From: an uncultured Pirellulaceae bacterium
GTDB lineage: Bacteria; Planctomycetota; Planctomycetia; Pirellulales; Pirellulaceae
Reading direction: 5' to 3'
Assembly (NCBI GenBank): GCA_905480545.1
Contig: CAJQQR010000038.1
Location: 1 to 64,000 of the forward strand
Length of the DNA: 64,000 nucleotides
Made by a program: the position numbers and the translations under genes. This document shows, one piece after another, positions 47,283 through 56,098 of this stretch (position 1 is the first letter of the stretch; each line of letters starts with the position of its first letter). A model generated the notes under the pieces. That model did no database searches. It was not told where the DNA came from and was given only the letters and a program-made list of their open reading frames with translations.

Positions 47283-48299
47283 ATGCAGAAAAACATGTTT
47301 TCAGCTCAACGCCGCTTTGACCCATTGTGCCTTTTGATTGTTCTTCTATTTCAAATCGTGTTTGGTGAAAAACTGTTTGCCCAAACTAATATCAACCACT
47401 CAAAACTCAGCTCGGAAAACCTCAGCTCGGAAAACCTGGCGAGACCCCTCTACATTGCGACGTCACATAAGGCCAATGCCATCGTCCCTACGGATGTCGC
47501 GTCAAACGTAAATGAGTTCACGACCGCAGATTACCAAAAACACGTCGGCGAACTGCGGAAAAAAATCCCCTCCAATGATTTTCACATCGTTTTGCAAAAA
47601 CCGTTCATTGTGATCGGCGATGAGTCTCTTGAACGCGTACGAAGTCGCTCCCTCTACACAGTTAAATGGGCCGTCGATTTATTAAAAAAGGACTTCTTCA
47701 AAAAGAACCCGAATCAAATCATTGACATTTGGTTGTTCAAAAACAAACGAAGCTACGAGAAACATTGCAAAGAAATTTTTGATATCACGCCCTCAACGCC
47801 TTACGGTTTTTACTCGTCGACCAAAAAAGCACTCATCATGAACATCTCAACGGGAGGCGGAACCCTAGTTCATGAGATCGTTCATCCATTTATCGAATCG
47901 AACTTCCCAAATTGTCCGTCTTGGTTTAACGAAGGACTTGCGTCACTCTACGAACAAAGCAAGGAAGAAAACAAGAAGATTGTAGGTTTAACCAATTGGC
48001 GATTGCGTGGCTTGCAAATCCATATCAAAGACAACAAAGTCCCCTCCTTTAAAGAACTTTGCTCCACATCGACCTACCAGTTCTATCAACAAGACCCCGG
48101 TACGAATTATTCGCAGGCCCGGTACCTGTGTTATTTTCTCCAACAAAAGGGGAAATTGCGAACGTTCTATCACGAGTTTGTCCGAAATTCAAAATCTGAT
48201 CCAACCGGTTTTGAGACTTTGAAAAAAGTGCTAGGCGAGACCGACATGGATGACTTCAAGAAGAAATGGGAGAGGTCGACCATGGAATTACGCTTCTGA
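47283..48299 (+). CDS. Secreted HExxH zinc metallopeptidase-like protein
   Basis: The 338-residue product has an N-terminal signal (LCLLIVLLFQIVFGEKLFAQ) and a gluzincin-type zinc site: HEIVH at 197-201 with a probable third ligand at E217 in WFNEGLASLYE. This HExxH...NEGxA spacing is that of the peptidase MA-like and DUF1570-type families. A short insertion SSENLSSENL comes from an exact 15-bp tandem duplication at 47406-47435, just after the signal. ATG 47283 or 47295 could be used. It is probably periplasmic or exported. Substrate unknown. Confidence 0.8.
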   Translation: MQKNMFSAQRRFDPLCLLIVLLFQIVFGEKLFAQTNINHSKLSSENLSSENLARPLYIATSHKANAIVPTDVASNVNEFTTADYQKHVGELRKKIPSNDFHIVLQKPFIVIGDESLERVRSRSLYTVKWAVDLLKKDFFKKNPNQIIDIWLFKNKRSYEKHCKEIFDITPSTPYGFYSSTKKALIMNISTGGGTLVHEIVHPFIESNFPNCPSWFNEGLASLYEQSKEENKKIVGLTNWRLRGLQIHIKDNKVPSFKELCSTSTYQFYQQDPGTNYSQARYLCYFLQQKGKLRTFYHEFVRNSKSDPTGFETLKKVLGETDMDDFKKKWERSTMELRF

Positions 48300-48780
48300 A
48301 TTAACCACCATTATTTCCGCTGAAATCAAAGGCAATATCTACGGCACCTCACACGCCAAAGGACATCGTAAGCTTTGTTCTGAGCTTCCCGCCCCGAGAG
48401 ATACCGTGGTAAATGTCACTTAAAAATCGCGATCAAAGATTGCATGAGAAACACATCGGCCTGCATCGCCCATATCCAAGCGGATGCCTACATCCATCCA
48501 CCACTGCAACGCAGTGACTCACTGGAGCCAAGGGTGCAATCCACCGGTTTTCGTCGTCAACAAAATGGAACCACCAATGTGATGGCATTCAAGAAGTTGA
48601 AAAATGACGTATCGAAGATTATCAAAATCGGAATTGGGCATGTGACGAACGCACCCCAACGAAAATTGATGTCGCAGCAATTTGTATCACAAGCACCGCA
48701 GTGACTTCCTAATACTGACCGCCGTGATCAGCGTTACAGCTCCTGCGGGAGGTGGTCGGACCAACGGCTGTGATTCTCTT

Positions 48781-48873
48781 TTATTTTTCCCCAACCGATG
48801 CTGATTGTCGGTGATAGATCCACATTCCACTGACGACTAAAAAAGTAAAAACGCAATAGGAAATCAACAGCAT
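48781..48873 (-). CDS. Possible 30-residue single-pass membrane peptide
   Basis: An ATG at 48873 opens a 30-codon frame ending in TAA at 48781. It encodes one strongly hydrophobic helix (MLLISYCVFTFLVVSGMWIY) with a basic tail (HRQ...GEK). A GAAGG lies about ten bases upstream. The composition resembles small membrane peptides, but a frame of this size can arise by chance, and there is no family evidence. Confidence 0.25.
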   Translation of the reverse strand: MLLISYCVFTFLVVSGMWIYHRQSASVGEK

Positions 48874-49262
48874 TAGATTCAACCTTCGAAGAACTTTTCA
48901 GATGACGAAGGCAATGGAATAGCAACCACAATGCCAATTTCGTTTTCAGCAACGGAAACATCGAATATCGCGGGTTTTTTCGCCTTGGCAGCATCCCATT
49001 ATGAAAATTCCATGTTGCCTTTCCACATCAGGTTGCTTTTTCGAAACACCAATACTCCCCGAACCTCGATGGGACAGCGTTGGTTACATCGCGCTGAAAA
49101 CCGCTGCTATCTTTTTTGCAACCCCGCGACATCAAGACCACTCCGATACTTCGGTTGATTGCTCACTTTCAATCCCATCACGCGACCGATGCACACCCTG
49201 TCCTTGCCAAGCAGTGCAATGGTGATAAATTTTCAATTATATGAAACATTTCTTTCACAAAG

Positions 49263-49278
49263 CGATTGAAAACAATCG
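49263..49278. promoter_or_regulatory. Candidate DeoR-type operator
   Basis: CGATTG-AAAA-CAATCG is a perfect inverted repeat 55 bases before the regulator's start codon, in an AT-rich stretch with repeated TTTC and GAAA words. This is where an autoregulatory DeoR site would be expected. The assignment rests on position and symmetry only. Confidence 0.4.
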
Positions 49279-49332
49279 TCTTTCGGTGCATACTTTCATC
49301 ATTCGACCATTCAGGCAATCTAGGGAAAATAG

Positions 49333-50091
49333 ATGACTGACAATCGACGTTCTCATTTGCTTGAAATCGTGCGGACTAAAGGCTTTGCGTCAACGCAAGA
49401 GTTAGTTCGAGTGGTTGACGGATCGGAATCCACGATTCGCCGTGATTTGGAGCATTTTGAGAATTTAGGCGAGATCAAACGGACTCATGGTGGTGTTTTT
49501 TACACTGGATCCGAACCCAAACTTGCACATTTTGAACGAAATCAATCACAGAACATCGACAAAAAGCGAGAAATCGCAGCCTTAGCGGCGGACCTTGTCG
49601 ACGACGGTGACACAATATTGCTTGACGGCGGAAGCACAACATTTGAATTAGCGCAGCAACTGTCGGGACGGCCACTTCAGGTCGTCACAAACTCGTTGCC
49701 CGTTTCGAATCTTTTCATCGCGAATCACGATGCTGACTTGGTGATGCTTGGCGGAAACGTTCATTTGCGAACAGGAACAACGATTGGCCCTTACGCAAAT
49801 CAAATGTTGGGTGAACTCAATTGCCGGCTGGCATTTTTAAGTGTGGCCGGAATCCACGATGATGGTTTCTACAACAGTAATTTCCTGTTGGTCGAAACCG
49901 AGAAGGCGATGATGGCGGCTGCAGACGAGGTCATCGTGATCGCAGACAGTACAAAGTTCGGAAAAAAGTCGCTTGCACGATTGTGTGAGCTAAGCTCAGT
50001 ACAAAAGCTTGTCGTAGATTCTGGAATCGATGACGAGTGGAAAAACCGAATAACCGATGCAGGCGTCAAATTGATTGTATCAGGCGTGTAA
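49333..50091 (+). CDS. DeoR-family transcriptional regulator of the BMC locus
   Basis: The 252-residue protein has the DeoR helix-turn-helix at the N-terminus (ASTQELVRVVDGSESTIRRDLEHFENLGEIKRTHGG in overlapping parts, about 17-52). A C-terminal sensor domain follows with DGDTILLDGGSTTFELAQQL, VVTNSLPVSN and ADEVIVIADSTKFGKKSL, which bind phosphorylated sugars. DeoR members usually repress sugar catabolic operons and are released by a sugar phosphate, here plausibly fuculose- or rhamnulose-1-phosphate or DHAP. It is the first gene of the BMC locus, 90 bp before pduL in the same direction. AGGGA lies seven bases before the start. Confidence 0.92.
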   Translation: MTDNRRSHLLEIVRTKGFASTQELVRVVDGSESTIRRDLEHFENLGEIKRTHGGVFYTGSEPKLAHFERNQSQNIDKKREIAALAADLVDDGDTILLDGGSTTFELAQQLSGRPLQVVTNSLPVSNLFIANHDADLVMLGGNVHLRTGTTIGPYANQMLGELNCRLAFLSVAGIHDDGFYNSNFLLVETEKAMMAAADEVIVIADSTKFGKKSLARLCELSSVQKLVVDSGIDDEWKNRITDAGVKLIVSGV

Positions 50092-50181
50092 AAAAAGTGC
50101 ACAAACATCTTTTTTGAGCGTCCACTCATTTGTACTCAAAACACAAACTAATCGAAACAACCTCGACAAGAACTCGACACA

Positions 50182-50877
50182 ATGAATTCGACTACAATCG
50201 ACCGAAACACGATTGAGAAAATCGTGCGACAACTTGTCTATCAACAAGACAATACATCTGAGTCCTCATCGACCAAACCCGAACTGCGAGTCAGCATTTC
50301 TGCACGACACATCCATCTGACCGATGAGCATGTCGAGCAACTATTTGGCCCGGGCAAGACGCTAACTCCTGAAAAGGATTTGTATCAAGACGGTTTTTTC
50401 GCTGCTGCGGAAACGGTCATGGTCGTTGGTCCACGCAAACGCATGCTTCCCACGGTAAGAGTTCTGGGGCCTACTAGAAATTTCTCTCAAGTCGAATTGG
50501 CCTACACGGACGCAATCTCTTTGGGCATCGACGCACCGATTCGGCATAGCGGTGATATCGAGGGAACTCCGGGCTGCCTTTTGGTCGGCCCTCATGGCGC
50601 GGTCGAATTGAAACAGGGTGTGATCCGCGCCGCTCGGCATGTGCACATGAACCAAGATCATGCTGGTTACTTTGGTGTGAAAAAAGGCGACTTCATGAAA
50701 CTGAAGATCAAGTCACCTGAATGCTCAGTCGTTTTCGAGGACGTACTCGTTCGAGCCGACGACACCAGCAAACTCGAAGTCCACATTGATACAGATGAAG
50801 GCAACGCCTGTGCTCTTGATCTGGCATCCAAAGTCGAACTGGTCAAACAGGACTGCTCATGTGGCTGCAAAAAATAA
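50182..50877 (+). CDS. pduL: PduL-type phosphate acyltransferase
   Basis: PduL converts acyl-CoA and phosphate to acyl-phosphate and frees CoA inside the microcompartment. In this locus the substrate is probably lactyl-CoA. The 231-residue protein has the zinc-binding motifs ARHIHL (H43, H45) and RHVHMNQDH (H153, H155, H160) of the two PduL beta-barrel domains. The first 22 residues ([14 protein letters not shown]) form an amphipathic helix separated by a Ser/Thr-rich linker, as expected for an encapsulation peptide. The last residues are Cys/Lys-rich (CSCGCKK). It precedes the first shell gene. Confidence 0.95.
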   Translation: MNSTTIDRNTIEKIVRQLVYQQDNTSESSSTKPELRVSISARHIHLTDEHVEQLFGPGKTLTPEKDLYQDGFFAAAETVMVVGPRKRMLPTVRVLGPTRNFSQVELAYTDAISLGIDAPIRHSGDIEGTPGCLLVGPHGAVELKQGVIRAARHVHMNQDHAGYFGVKKGDFMKLKIKSPECSVVFEDVLVRADDTSKLEVHIDTDEGNACALDLASKVELVKQDCSCGCKK

Positions 50878-50935
50878 CGAAGACAATTTTTCTGACGATT
50901 TAGAACAACTTTCACTTTTTTCGGAGACCTATCAA

Positions 50936-51244
50936 ATGGCCAAAGCCTTACAGTCGCTGGGCATGATCGAAACCAAAGGCTTCATCGCCTTGATTGAAGC
51001 CTCGGATGCGATGCTTAAAGCTGCAGACGTGCAATTCCTTGGTTGGGACAAAGTTGGCAGCGCACTTGTTGCTGCGTTTGTCACCGGTGATGTTGCAGCG
51101 GTAAAAGCTGCGACCGATGCTGGCGCTGCTGCTGCAAGCCGCGTTGGCGAAGTCGTGAGCGTTCAAGTCCTTCCACGACCTCACGAAGACCTACCAACTA
51201 TTTTGCCTAAGCTCAAATTCGGAACTTCGCGAGCAGCAAAGTAA
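50936..51244 (+). CDS. BMC-H shell protein 1
   Basis: This hexameric tile forms the facets of the microcompartment shell. The 102-residue product from ATG 50936 (GGAG upstream) is one Pfam BMC domain: [34 protein letters not shown], read in parts, then [22 protein letters not shown] and [14 protein letters not shown]. The pore-loop position corresponds to the segment KVGSALV. A 15-residue C-terminal extension ([11 protein letters not shown]) sets it apart from the second BMC-H. The upstream frame from 50786 overlaps pduL and is not used. Confidence 0.95.
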   Translation: MAKALQSLGMIETKGFIALIEASDAMLKAADVQFLGWDKVGSALVAAFVTGDVAAVKAATDAGAAAASRVGEVVSVQVLPRPHEDLPTILPKLKFGTSRAAK

Positions 51245-51259
51245 CGAATCCAAGCCAAG

Positions 51260-51275
51260 CATCAGATCTCTGATG
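51260..51275 (+). promoter_or_regulatory. Hairpin after BMC-H 1
   Basis: CATCAGA-TC-TCTGATG is a perfect inverted repeat 16 bases after the stop codon of the first shell gene. It has no T run and may stabilise the upstream transcript. Confidence 0.45.
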
Positions 51276-51344
51276 TATCGCGTCAACATTCAGCAAAACA
51301 TCATTGCCAATAAACGTTAATTAAAACAAATCAAGGAAAGCAAA

Positions 51345-51608
51345 ATGCAATCTGCTATCGGACTTATCGAAACCAAAGGCCTGGTTGGCCTAGTTGAAGC
51401 AACCGACGCAATGGCCAAAGCAGCCAACGTCAAAATTGAAAAACGAGTCGACATCGGCGGCGGACTAGTCACCACCGTGGTATCGGGTGACGTTGGAAGT
51501 GTTCGTGCCGCTGTTGAAGCCGGTGCCAATGCAGCCACGCAAGTCGGCGAACTGATCGGCAGCCACATTATCCCACGTCCAGCCGAAGGCCTGATGGAAA
51601 GCTTCTAG
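51345..51608 (+). CDS. BMC-H shell protein 2
   Basis: An 87-residue canonical BMC-H domain: AIGLIETKGLVGLVEATDAMAKAANVKI in parts, then the pore region VDIGGGLVTTVVSGD, and GELIGSHIIPRPAEGL at the end. It is shorter and closer to standard CcmK/PduA than the first copy, and the GGG pore loop differs from that of BMC-H 1, suggesting a different pore selectivity. AAGGA lies just before the start. The two genes stand side by side and are probably co-expressed. Confidence 0.97.
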   Translation: MQSAIGLIETKGLVGLVEATDAMAKAANVKIEKRVDIGGGLVTTVVSGDVGSVRAAVEAGANAATQVGELIGSHIIPRPAEGLMESF

Positions 51609-51611
51609 TTG

Positions 51612-51650
51612 ATTGGCTTGAGTTCGAATAACGATCGCACTCAAGCCAAT
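51612..51650 (+). promoter_or_regulatory. Strong 12-bp hairpin after BMC-H 2
   Basis: ATTGGCTTGAGT and ACTCAAGCCAAT form a perfect 12-base-pair stem around a 15-base loop, four bases after the stop codon of BMC-H 2 and 32 bases before the kinase start. There is no T run. It is best read as a 3' mRNA-stabilising or processing element that could raise shell-hexamer levels above those of downstream cargo. Confidence 0.7.
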
Positions 51651-51682
51651 GACCACCCCGTGAAAGAAAAGGATTTTCAATC

Positions 51683-52867
51683 GTGAAAGTACTCGTTGCC
51701 AATCTTGGTTCAACCAGCTTTAAGTATCGCTTGTTCGATATGACAAACGAAGCACAGCTTGCGCGCGGAGGCGTCGAGCGAATTGGAGAAGATCTCAGTC
51801 CTTGTTTTGTCGAGATCGGTGAACATCGAAGTGAAATGGAAACGCCCGTTCCTGATCATGCCGTCGCGGTCAAGCAATGTTTGACGCAACTGACAGATCC
51901 AGAACAGGGGTGCCTTCAAGACGCTTCGGAAGTCAGCGCGATTGGTTTCAAAGCGGTACATGGTGGCCGAATTAGCGGTGTCCACAGAGTTGACGAAAAC
52001 GTTCTCGAAGCAATGACGGAGATGAACGAAATCGCACCAGCTCACAATCCTCCGTACATCAATGCGATGCGGACCCTTTCGGAAAAGCTTCCGGAGATCC
52101 CACTGGTTGCGGCGTACGAAACGGGTTTCCACCAAACGAATCGAGATGCGGTCAAATATTACGGCATCCCCTTCGAATGGGCGGAAGATTTCCATGTCAA
52201 ACGATGGGGGTTTCACGGTGCAAGTCATCGTTATATCGCAAATCGAATGGCAGAGCTTTTAGGTCGAGAAGATGCACGAGTGATTTCATGCCACCTCGGC
52301 GGATCCAGCAGTCTCTGTGCGATTCGCGGACGAGAAAGCGTGATGACATCAATGGGAATGAGTCCGCAAACCGGTCTCCTTCACAATAATCGATGCGGTG
52401 ACTTCGATGCGTTTGCCATACCCATGCTAATGGAAAGAACTGGCAAAACGCTAACGGAAGTCATTGATGAGCTTTCGAGCAAGAGTGGACTTTTGGGACT
52501 TAGTGGCGTCAGTGGTGATTGTCGAGATCTAGAAGAAGCTGCAGCCAACGGAAACAAACGAGCACAACTTGCTCTGGATGTTTTTGTTGCGGACATACGG
52601 AGATACATCGGATCGTTGTTGATCGAACTTGGTGGATTGGACGCATTGGTTTTTACCGGTGGCATCGGGCAAAACGGGCAAGGCATTCGCCGTGATGCAT
52701 GTGCGGGACTAAGCGAATTGGGAATCGATTTGGACAACGAAAAGAACTCAGTACGAGGTGAAGAATTTTCGGTGCATTCCGATTCGTCGCGAGTGTCGAT
52801 TTGGGTCGTTCCTACGAATGAAGAACTGGTCGTCGCAAGGCAGACAAAGGAACTTTTGGAAGGTTAA
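51683..52867 (+). CDS. Acetate-kinase-family enzyme, probable lactate/acyl kinase
   Basis: The 394-residue protein follows the acetate/propionate kinase plan and would convert acyl-phosphate plus ADP to acid plus ATP. It shows [13 protein letters not shown] at the phosphate loop, [48 protein letters not shown] and FTGGIGQNG. One region departs from the canonical TRSGDxDP, reading [10 protein letters not shown], and the substrate pocket may therefore suit lactyl-phosphate. GTG 51683 is the start, with AAAGGA upstream. It ends immediately before the first BMC-P gene. Confidence 0.9.
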   Translation: MKVLVANLGSTSFKYRLFDMTNEAQLARGGVERIGEDLSPCFVEIGEHRSEMETPVPDHAVAVKQCLTQLTDPEQGCLQDASEVSAIGFKAVHGGRISGVHRVDENVLEAMTEMNEIAPAHNPPYINAMRTLSEKLPEIPLVAAYETGFHQTNRDAVKYYGIPFEWAEDFHVKRWGFHGASHRYIANRMAELLGREDARVISCHLGGSSSLCAIRGRESVMTSMGMSPQTGLLHNNRCGDFDAFAIPMLMERTGKTLTEVIDELSSKSGLLGLSGVSGDCRDLEEAAANGNKRAQLALDVFVADIRRYIGSLLIELGGLDALVFTGGIGQNGQGIRRDACAGLSELGIDLDNEKNSVRGEEFSVHSDSSRVSIWVVPTNEELVVARQTKELLEG

Positions 52868-52869
52868 TC

Positions 52870-53181
52870 ATGTTCATTGCAAAAGTCACCGGTTCAATGG
52901 TCTCGACTCAAAAGGTCGAATCGATGGTTGGGCACAAGTTAATGATCGTCGAACCTTTTCGACTTGCATCTGGCTCACGCAAAAAGCTTGAGACCACCGG
53001 TCGCACGTTTGTTGCTGTCGATACCCTAGGCTCAGGCGTTGGTGATTTTGTTCTGATCACACAAGGCTCCAGCGCACGACTAACTCCCGAAACAAAAAAC
53101 ATGCCGATTGATACGATCATCGTCGGGATCGTCGACACCGTAACCGTTGAAGAAAAAAGTGTTTACAACCGCGAGGATTAG
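52870..53181 (+). CDS. BMC-P (EutN/CcmL) pentameric shell protein 1
   Basis: Pentamers of this family close the vertices of the icosahedral shell. The 103-residue protein begins MFIAKVTGSMVSTQKVESMVGHKLMIVEP (seen in parts) and has the pore-facing loop VDTLGSGVGDFVLITQGSSAR and the closing IIVGIVDTVTVE. It starts two bases after the kinase stop codon, with GGAAGG inside the kinase end, so translation is coupled. It is the longest-tailed of the three BMC-P proteins here together with the third. Confidence 0.95.
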   Translation: MFIAKVTGSMVSTQKVESMVGHKLMIVEPFRLASGSRKKLETTGRTFVAVDTLGSGVGDFVLITQGSSARLTPETKNMPIDTIIVGIVDTVTVEEKSVYNRED

Positions 53182-53241
53182 ATCCAAGCGAAGAAATTCG
53201 CCGCAAACTTAATCCGTCCGAAAACAAAATAAGCAAGAATC

Positions 53242-54678
53242 ATGAATCAAATCAACGAAGCACTTATCCGAAACGTCGTGACTCAAGTGTTGGCTGAGGT
53301 CAACAAGGGTGCACACGCTGCTCCCAAATCGCATGCTGGCAAGCATGGCGTTTTTCACGACGCCAATGAAGCCGTCGCTGCCGCGCACGAAGCGTTTGAG
53401 CAACTTTCAACGCACGGGATAGAAACCCGAAAGCGAATTATCGATCACATTCGACGCATCTCAATCGATCAATGTGTTGAACTTGGCACCATGGAGATGG
53501 AAGAGACCAAGATTGGGCGCCTCGAGCACAAGATTGAAAAGCTCAAGACATTGGGGGCACGATCGCCCGGAACCGAATTCATGTCCAGCCAGGTCTATAG
53601 CGGTGATCGCGGACTTGCCGTGATTGAACATGCACCGTTCGGTGTGATTGGTGCAATTACACCCGTCACTCACTCACTCCCAACGATCACAGGCAACTCA
53701 GTCAGCATGATCGCGGCCGGAAACACCGTTGTTGTCAATCCACATCCGAGTGGCAAAAAGGTTGCCGCCGAAGGCGTTAGACGATTCAACGAAGCCATCT
53801 ACAATGACATTGGTATCGATAATTTGATTTGCGTTATTGCCGAGCCAACACTTGAAACCGCTGACATCATTTTTAAACATCGTGACGTCCGTTTAATTTG
53901 CGTAACGGGCGGACCAGCAGTGGGCCGGGCTGCACTTCGATCTGGCAAACGAGCAATCGTTGCTGGCCCGGGGAATCCTCCCGTTGTTGTGGACGCGACA
54001 GCCGACCTCGACCGAGCGGCCCAATCCATTATCGCCGGCGCGGCATTTGACAATAACTTGTTATGCATTGCAGAGAAAGAAGTTTTTGTTGTTGAATCGG
54101 TTTTCGATCAAATGATGAATGCGATGGAACGTGCCGGTGCCCTTCGATTGAACTCTACGGAAGTCGATCGCTTAACCAGCCAAGCGATCGTAAAAGTTGG
54201 CGACGACAATCACGACGCTGCCGCAAAAGAATTTCTGGGCCAAGACGCATCGAAACTCGCGCAAGCGGCCGGCAAATCATTCACAGGTTCGCCTGAATTG
54301 GTCTTTGGCGAAACCGACGAATTCAACCCCTTTGTTCCTGTCGAACAAATGATGCCATTCCTGCCATTCGTCCGGTGCAAAAATGTCGACGAAGCAATCG
54401 AAAAAGCCCGCGAATACGAACATGGCTTCCGACACACCAGCATCATCCATTCGCACGATGTTCGAAGCATGACTCGAATGGGCAAGATTCTCGATACAAC
54501 TTTGTTTGTCAAGAACGGACCATCAATGGCCGGACTTGGTCTCGGAGGCGAAGGTTACTTGTCGTTTAGCATTGCAGGCCCAACTGGCGAAGGCGTCACG
54601 ACTCCATTAACTTTCACTCGCGAACGCCGCTGCTCGATCATCGAGGACTTGTGCATTATTGGCAAACCAAAAGACTAA
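53242..54678 (+). CDS. pduP: CoA-acylating aldehyde dehydrogenase (PduP-like)
   Basis: This enzyme oxidises an aldehyde with NAD and CoA to acyl-CoA, and here most likely lactaldehyde to lactyl-CoA. The 478-residue protein has the ALDH fold with catalytic cysteine C275 in [10 protein letters not shown], the [10 protein letters not shown] segment and the [12 protein letters not shown]-binding region. The N-terminal 20 residues ([17 protein letters not shown]) form an amphipathic helix separated by a flexible Ala/His/Lys linker from the enzyme, typical of an encapsulation peptide. It sits between two BMC-P genes, consistent with lumen cargo. Confidence 0.95.
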   Translation: MNQINEALIRNVVTQVLAEVNKGAHAAPKSHAGKHGVFHDANEAVAAAHEAFEQLSTHGIETRKRIIDHIRRISIDQCVELGTMEMEETKIGRLEHKIEKLKTLGARSPGTEFMSSQVYSGDRGLAVIEHAPFGVIGAITPVTHSLPTITGNSVSMIAAGNTVVVNPHPSGKKVAAEGVRRFNEAIYNDIGIDNLICVIAEPTLETADIIFKHRDVRLICVTGGPAVGRAALRSGKRAIVAGPGNPPVVVDATADLDRAAQSIIAGAAFDNNLLCIAEKEVFVVESVFDQMMNAMERAGALRLNSTEVDRLTSQAIVKVGDDNHDAAAKEFLGQDASKLAQAAGKSFTGSPELVFGETDEFNPFVPVEQMMPFLPFVRCKNVDEAIEKAREYEHGFRHTSIIHSHDVRSMTRMGKILDTTLFVKNGPSMAGLGLGGEGYLSFSIAGPTGEGVTTPLTFTRERRCSIIEDLCIIGKPKD

Positions 54679-54726
54679 CGAAAACAGGTCAGGACCGCTT
54701 TTAGATCACTCACCCAATGAAACAAA

Positions 54727-54984
54727 ATGTTAAAAGCCACCGTGATTGGTCGTGCAACCGCGACCGTCAAACACCCAAGCATGAGCGGGCAGAAACTTTT
54801 GATCGTTCAGCCGCAAATGAAAAACGGATCGCCTGAAGGCGACCCTTTGATTGCGATTGATGGATTTGGCGCAGGGGTTGGTGAGGTGGTCATCATCACA
54901 AGCGACGGCAGAAATGCCCGTGCGATTTTGGATGCCGATGCAACGCCAGTACGCTGGTCAATCATCGGGATCAAAGACGAATAA
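54727..54984 (+). CDS. BMC-P (EutN/CcmL) pentameric shell protein 2
   Basis: An 85-residue pentamer protein: KATVIGRATATVKHPSMSGQ, then LLIVQP, IDGFGAGVGEVVIITSDG and WSIIGIKDE. The GAGVGE loop around the pore is typical of CcmL/EutN. It is the shortest of the three BMC-P paralogues. The start ATG 54727 follows an AT-rich leader without a strong ribosome-binding site. Confidence 0.95.
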   Translation: MLKATVIGRATATVKHPSMSGQKLLIVQPQMKNGSPEGDPLIAIDGFGAGVGEVVIITSDGRNARAILDADATPVRWSIIGIKDE

Positions 54985-55013
54985 CTTACACAACCAAAAA
55001 AACTTTACGAATT

Positions 55014-55721
55014 GTGAGCGCAACAATCCAACAACACGATCCCAAAATCGTTGAAACGATTGTTCGCGAAGTATTGCTTCGTTTGAAATCGGATCTTTCG
55101 TTTGAAAATCCGGTCAGCAGCAAGCCGATACGACACACGAGTACAGACGAAACGAACGGTAATCATTCAGTTTGCTTAACGGACAAAGTGGTTACCCTTG
55201 AAAGCTTGCGAGGCAAACTTTCCGATACAAAACAAGTGCGAGTGCAGTCATCAGCAATTGTCACTCCAGCAGTAAAAGATGAACTTCGTCAGCTAAAAAT
55301 CGAGTTGATTTTTAACGCGAAGAAGCAAGATCGAAACAAAAATCGTCAGCTTTGCGTTGCTCGACTGACCGATCATTTCGTTGCAACGGAATGGTTAAAG
55401 CCAATCGGTTCCGTTTCGGTTTGTTGCGGTGACAACTATGAACAAGTCGCAGCCAATTTGGTCGATCAACTTTGCCTCGATCGAAATACTGCTTCGGAAA
55501 GACATGAAGACGCAAAACCTGAAAAAGCGATTTGCATCGCGGCACACCCATTCGTAGCCGGCGCCTTGCTTAATCGGGAGCAACAATTGAGAGCAGCATT
55601 TGCACGAACGGAACGTGAAGTTTCGGAAATCAAAGCAACGCTCAACGCGAATGTATTGATTCTTGAATCCAATCAAAGTCGGAGTGATCAATTCAAGCTG
55701 ATTGAGAGCTTCTTGAAGTAA
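55014..55721 (+). CDS. BMC-associated protein with probable encapsulation peptide; RpiB-like tail
   Basis: I cannot assign a function. The 235-residue product starts at GTG 55014. Residues 8-24 (DPKIVETIVREVLLRLK) form an amphipathic helix like those on the neighbouring cargo enzymes. A linker leads to VVTLESLRGKL and IVTPAVKDELRQLKIELIF, resembling the short TPxAxD segments seen in EutQ/EutT-type BMC proteins. The last part (CIAAHPFVAGALLN, then LRAAFARTEREVSEIKATLN, then NANVLIL and LIESFLK) echoes the end of RpiB/LacA sugar-phosphate isomerases. It is likely lumen cargo, possibly an isomerase or a degenerate scaffold. Confidence 0.75.
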   Translation: MSATIQQHDPKIVETIVREVLLRLKSDLSFENPVSSKPIRHTSTDETNGNHSVCLTDKVVTLESLRGKLSDTKQVRVQSSAIVTPAVKDELRQLKIELIFNAKKQDRNKNRQLCVARLTDHFVATEWLKPIGSVSVCCGDNYEQVAANLVDQLCLDRNTASERHEDAKPEKAICIAAHPFVAGALLNREQQLRAAFARTEREVSEIKATLNANVLILESNQSRSDQFKLIESFLK

Positions 55722-55747
55722 CCGTTCAAGGGATTAGTGAAAACAAA

Positions 55748-56059
55748 ATGAGAATTGCCAAGGTTGTCGGAAAAGTCACTTTGAATCGCTGCCATCCGTC
55801 ATTTGACGGAGCAAGCTTGCGTTTAGTGATTCCACAAACCCTGGCCAACTTGACGGGGAAAAGCCAATCTGATTCGGACTCGCTGGTTTCATGGGATGAA
55901 ATGGGAACCGGAGAGGGATCTACCATTTCCATCGCCGAAGGGCCTGAAGCTTCACAACCGTTTCGCCCCGAAGTGAAAGCGGTCGATTGTTATGTGTCAG
56001 CAATTCTCGATGAAGTGTCGCTGGATAAAACAGCACTTAAACAAATCAAAACAAAATAA
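55748..56059 (+). CDS. BMC-P (EutN/CcmL) pentameric shell protein 3
   Basis: A 103-residue pentamer-family protein: RIAKVVGKVTLNRCHPSFDG, LRLVIPQTLANL, WDEMGTGEGSTISIAEG and VDCYVSAILDEVSL. The GTGEGS pore loop and a longer internal loop distinguish it from the other two. Three different BMC-P paralogues imply vertices of mixed or specialised composition. GTG/ATG context gives ATG 55748 as the clear start. Confidence 0.93.
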   Translation: MRIAKVVGKVTLNRCHPSFDGASLRLVIPQTLANLTGKSQSDSDSLVSWDEMGTGEGSTISIAEGPEASQPFRPEVKAVDCYVSAILDEVSLDKTALKQIKTK

Positions 56060-56098
56060 CGAATCAAATCCAAAAGAAATTCAACCACGGAAAAAACC

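Larger units (their letters stand above)
48300..49332. other. Long intergenic region upstream of the BMC locus
   Basis: About 1 kb with no recognised gene. Open frames at 48444-48704 and 48931-49158 lack domains and ribosome-binding sites. The best small candidate is a 30-residue hydrophobic frame on the minus strand (48781-48873). The right end carries a palindrome (49263-49278) and the AGGGA ribosome-binding site of the DeoR gene. Confidence 0.5.

Noticed and set aside
48444-48704. 86-codon plus-strand frame in the spacer before the BMC locus
   Set aside because: No ribosome-binding site, mixed composition and no family resemblance.
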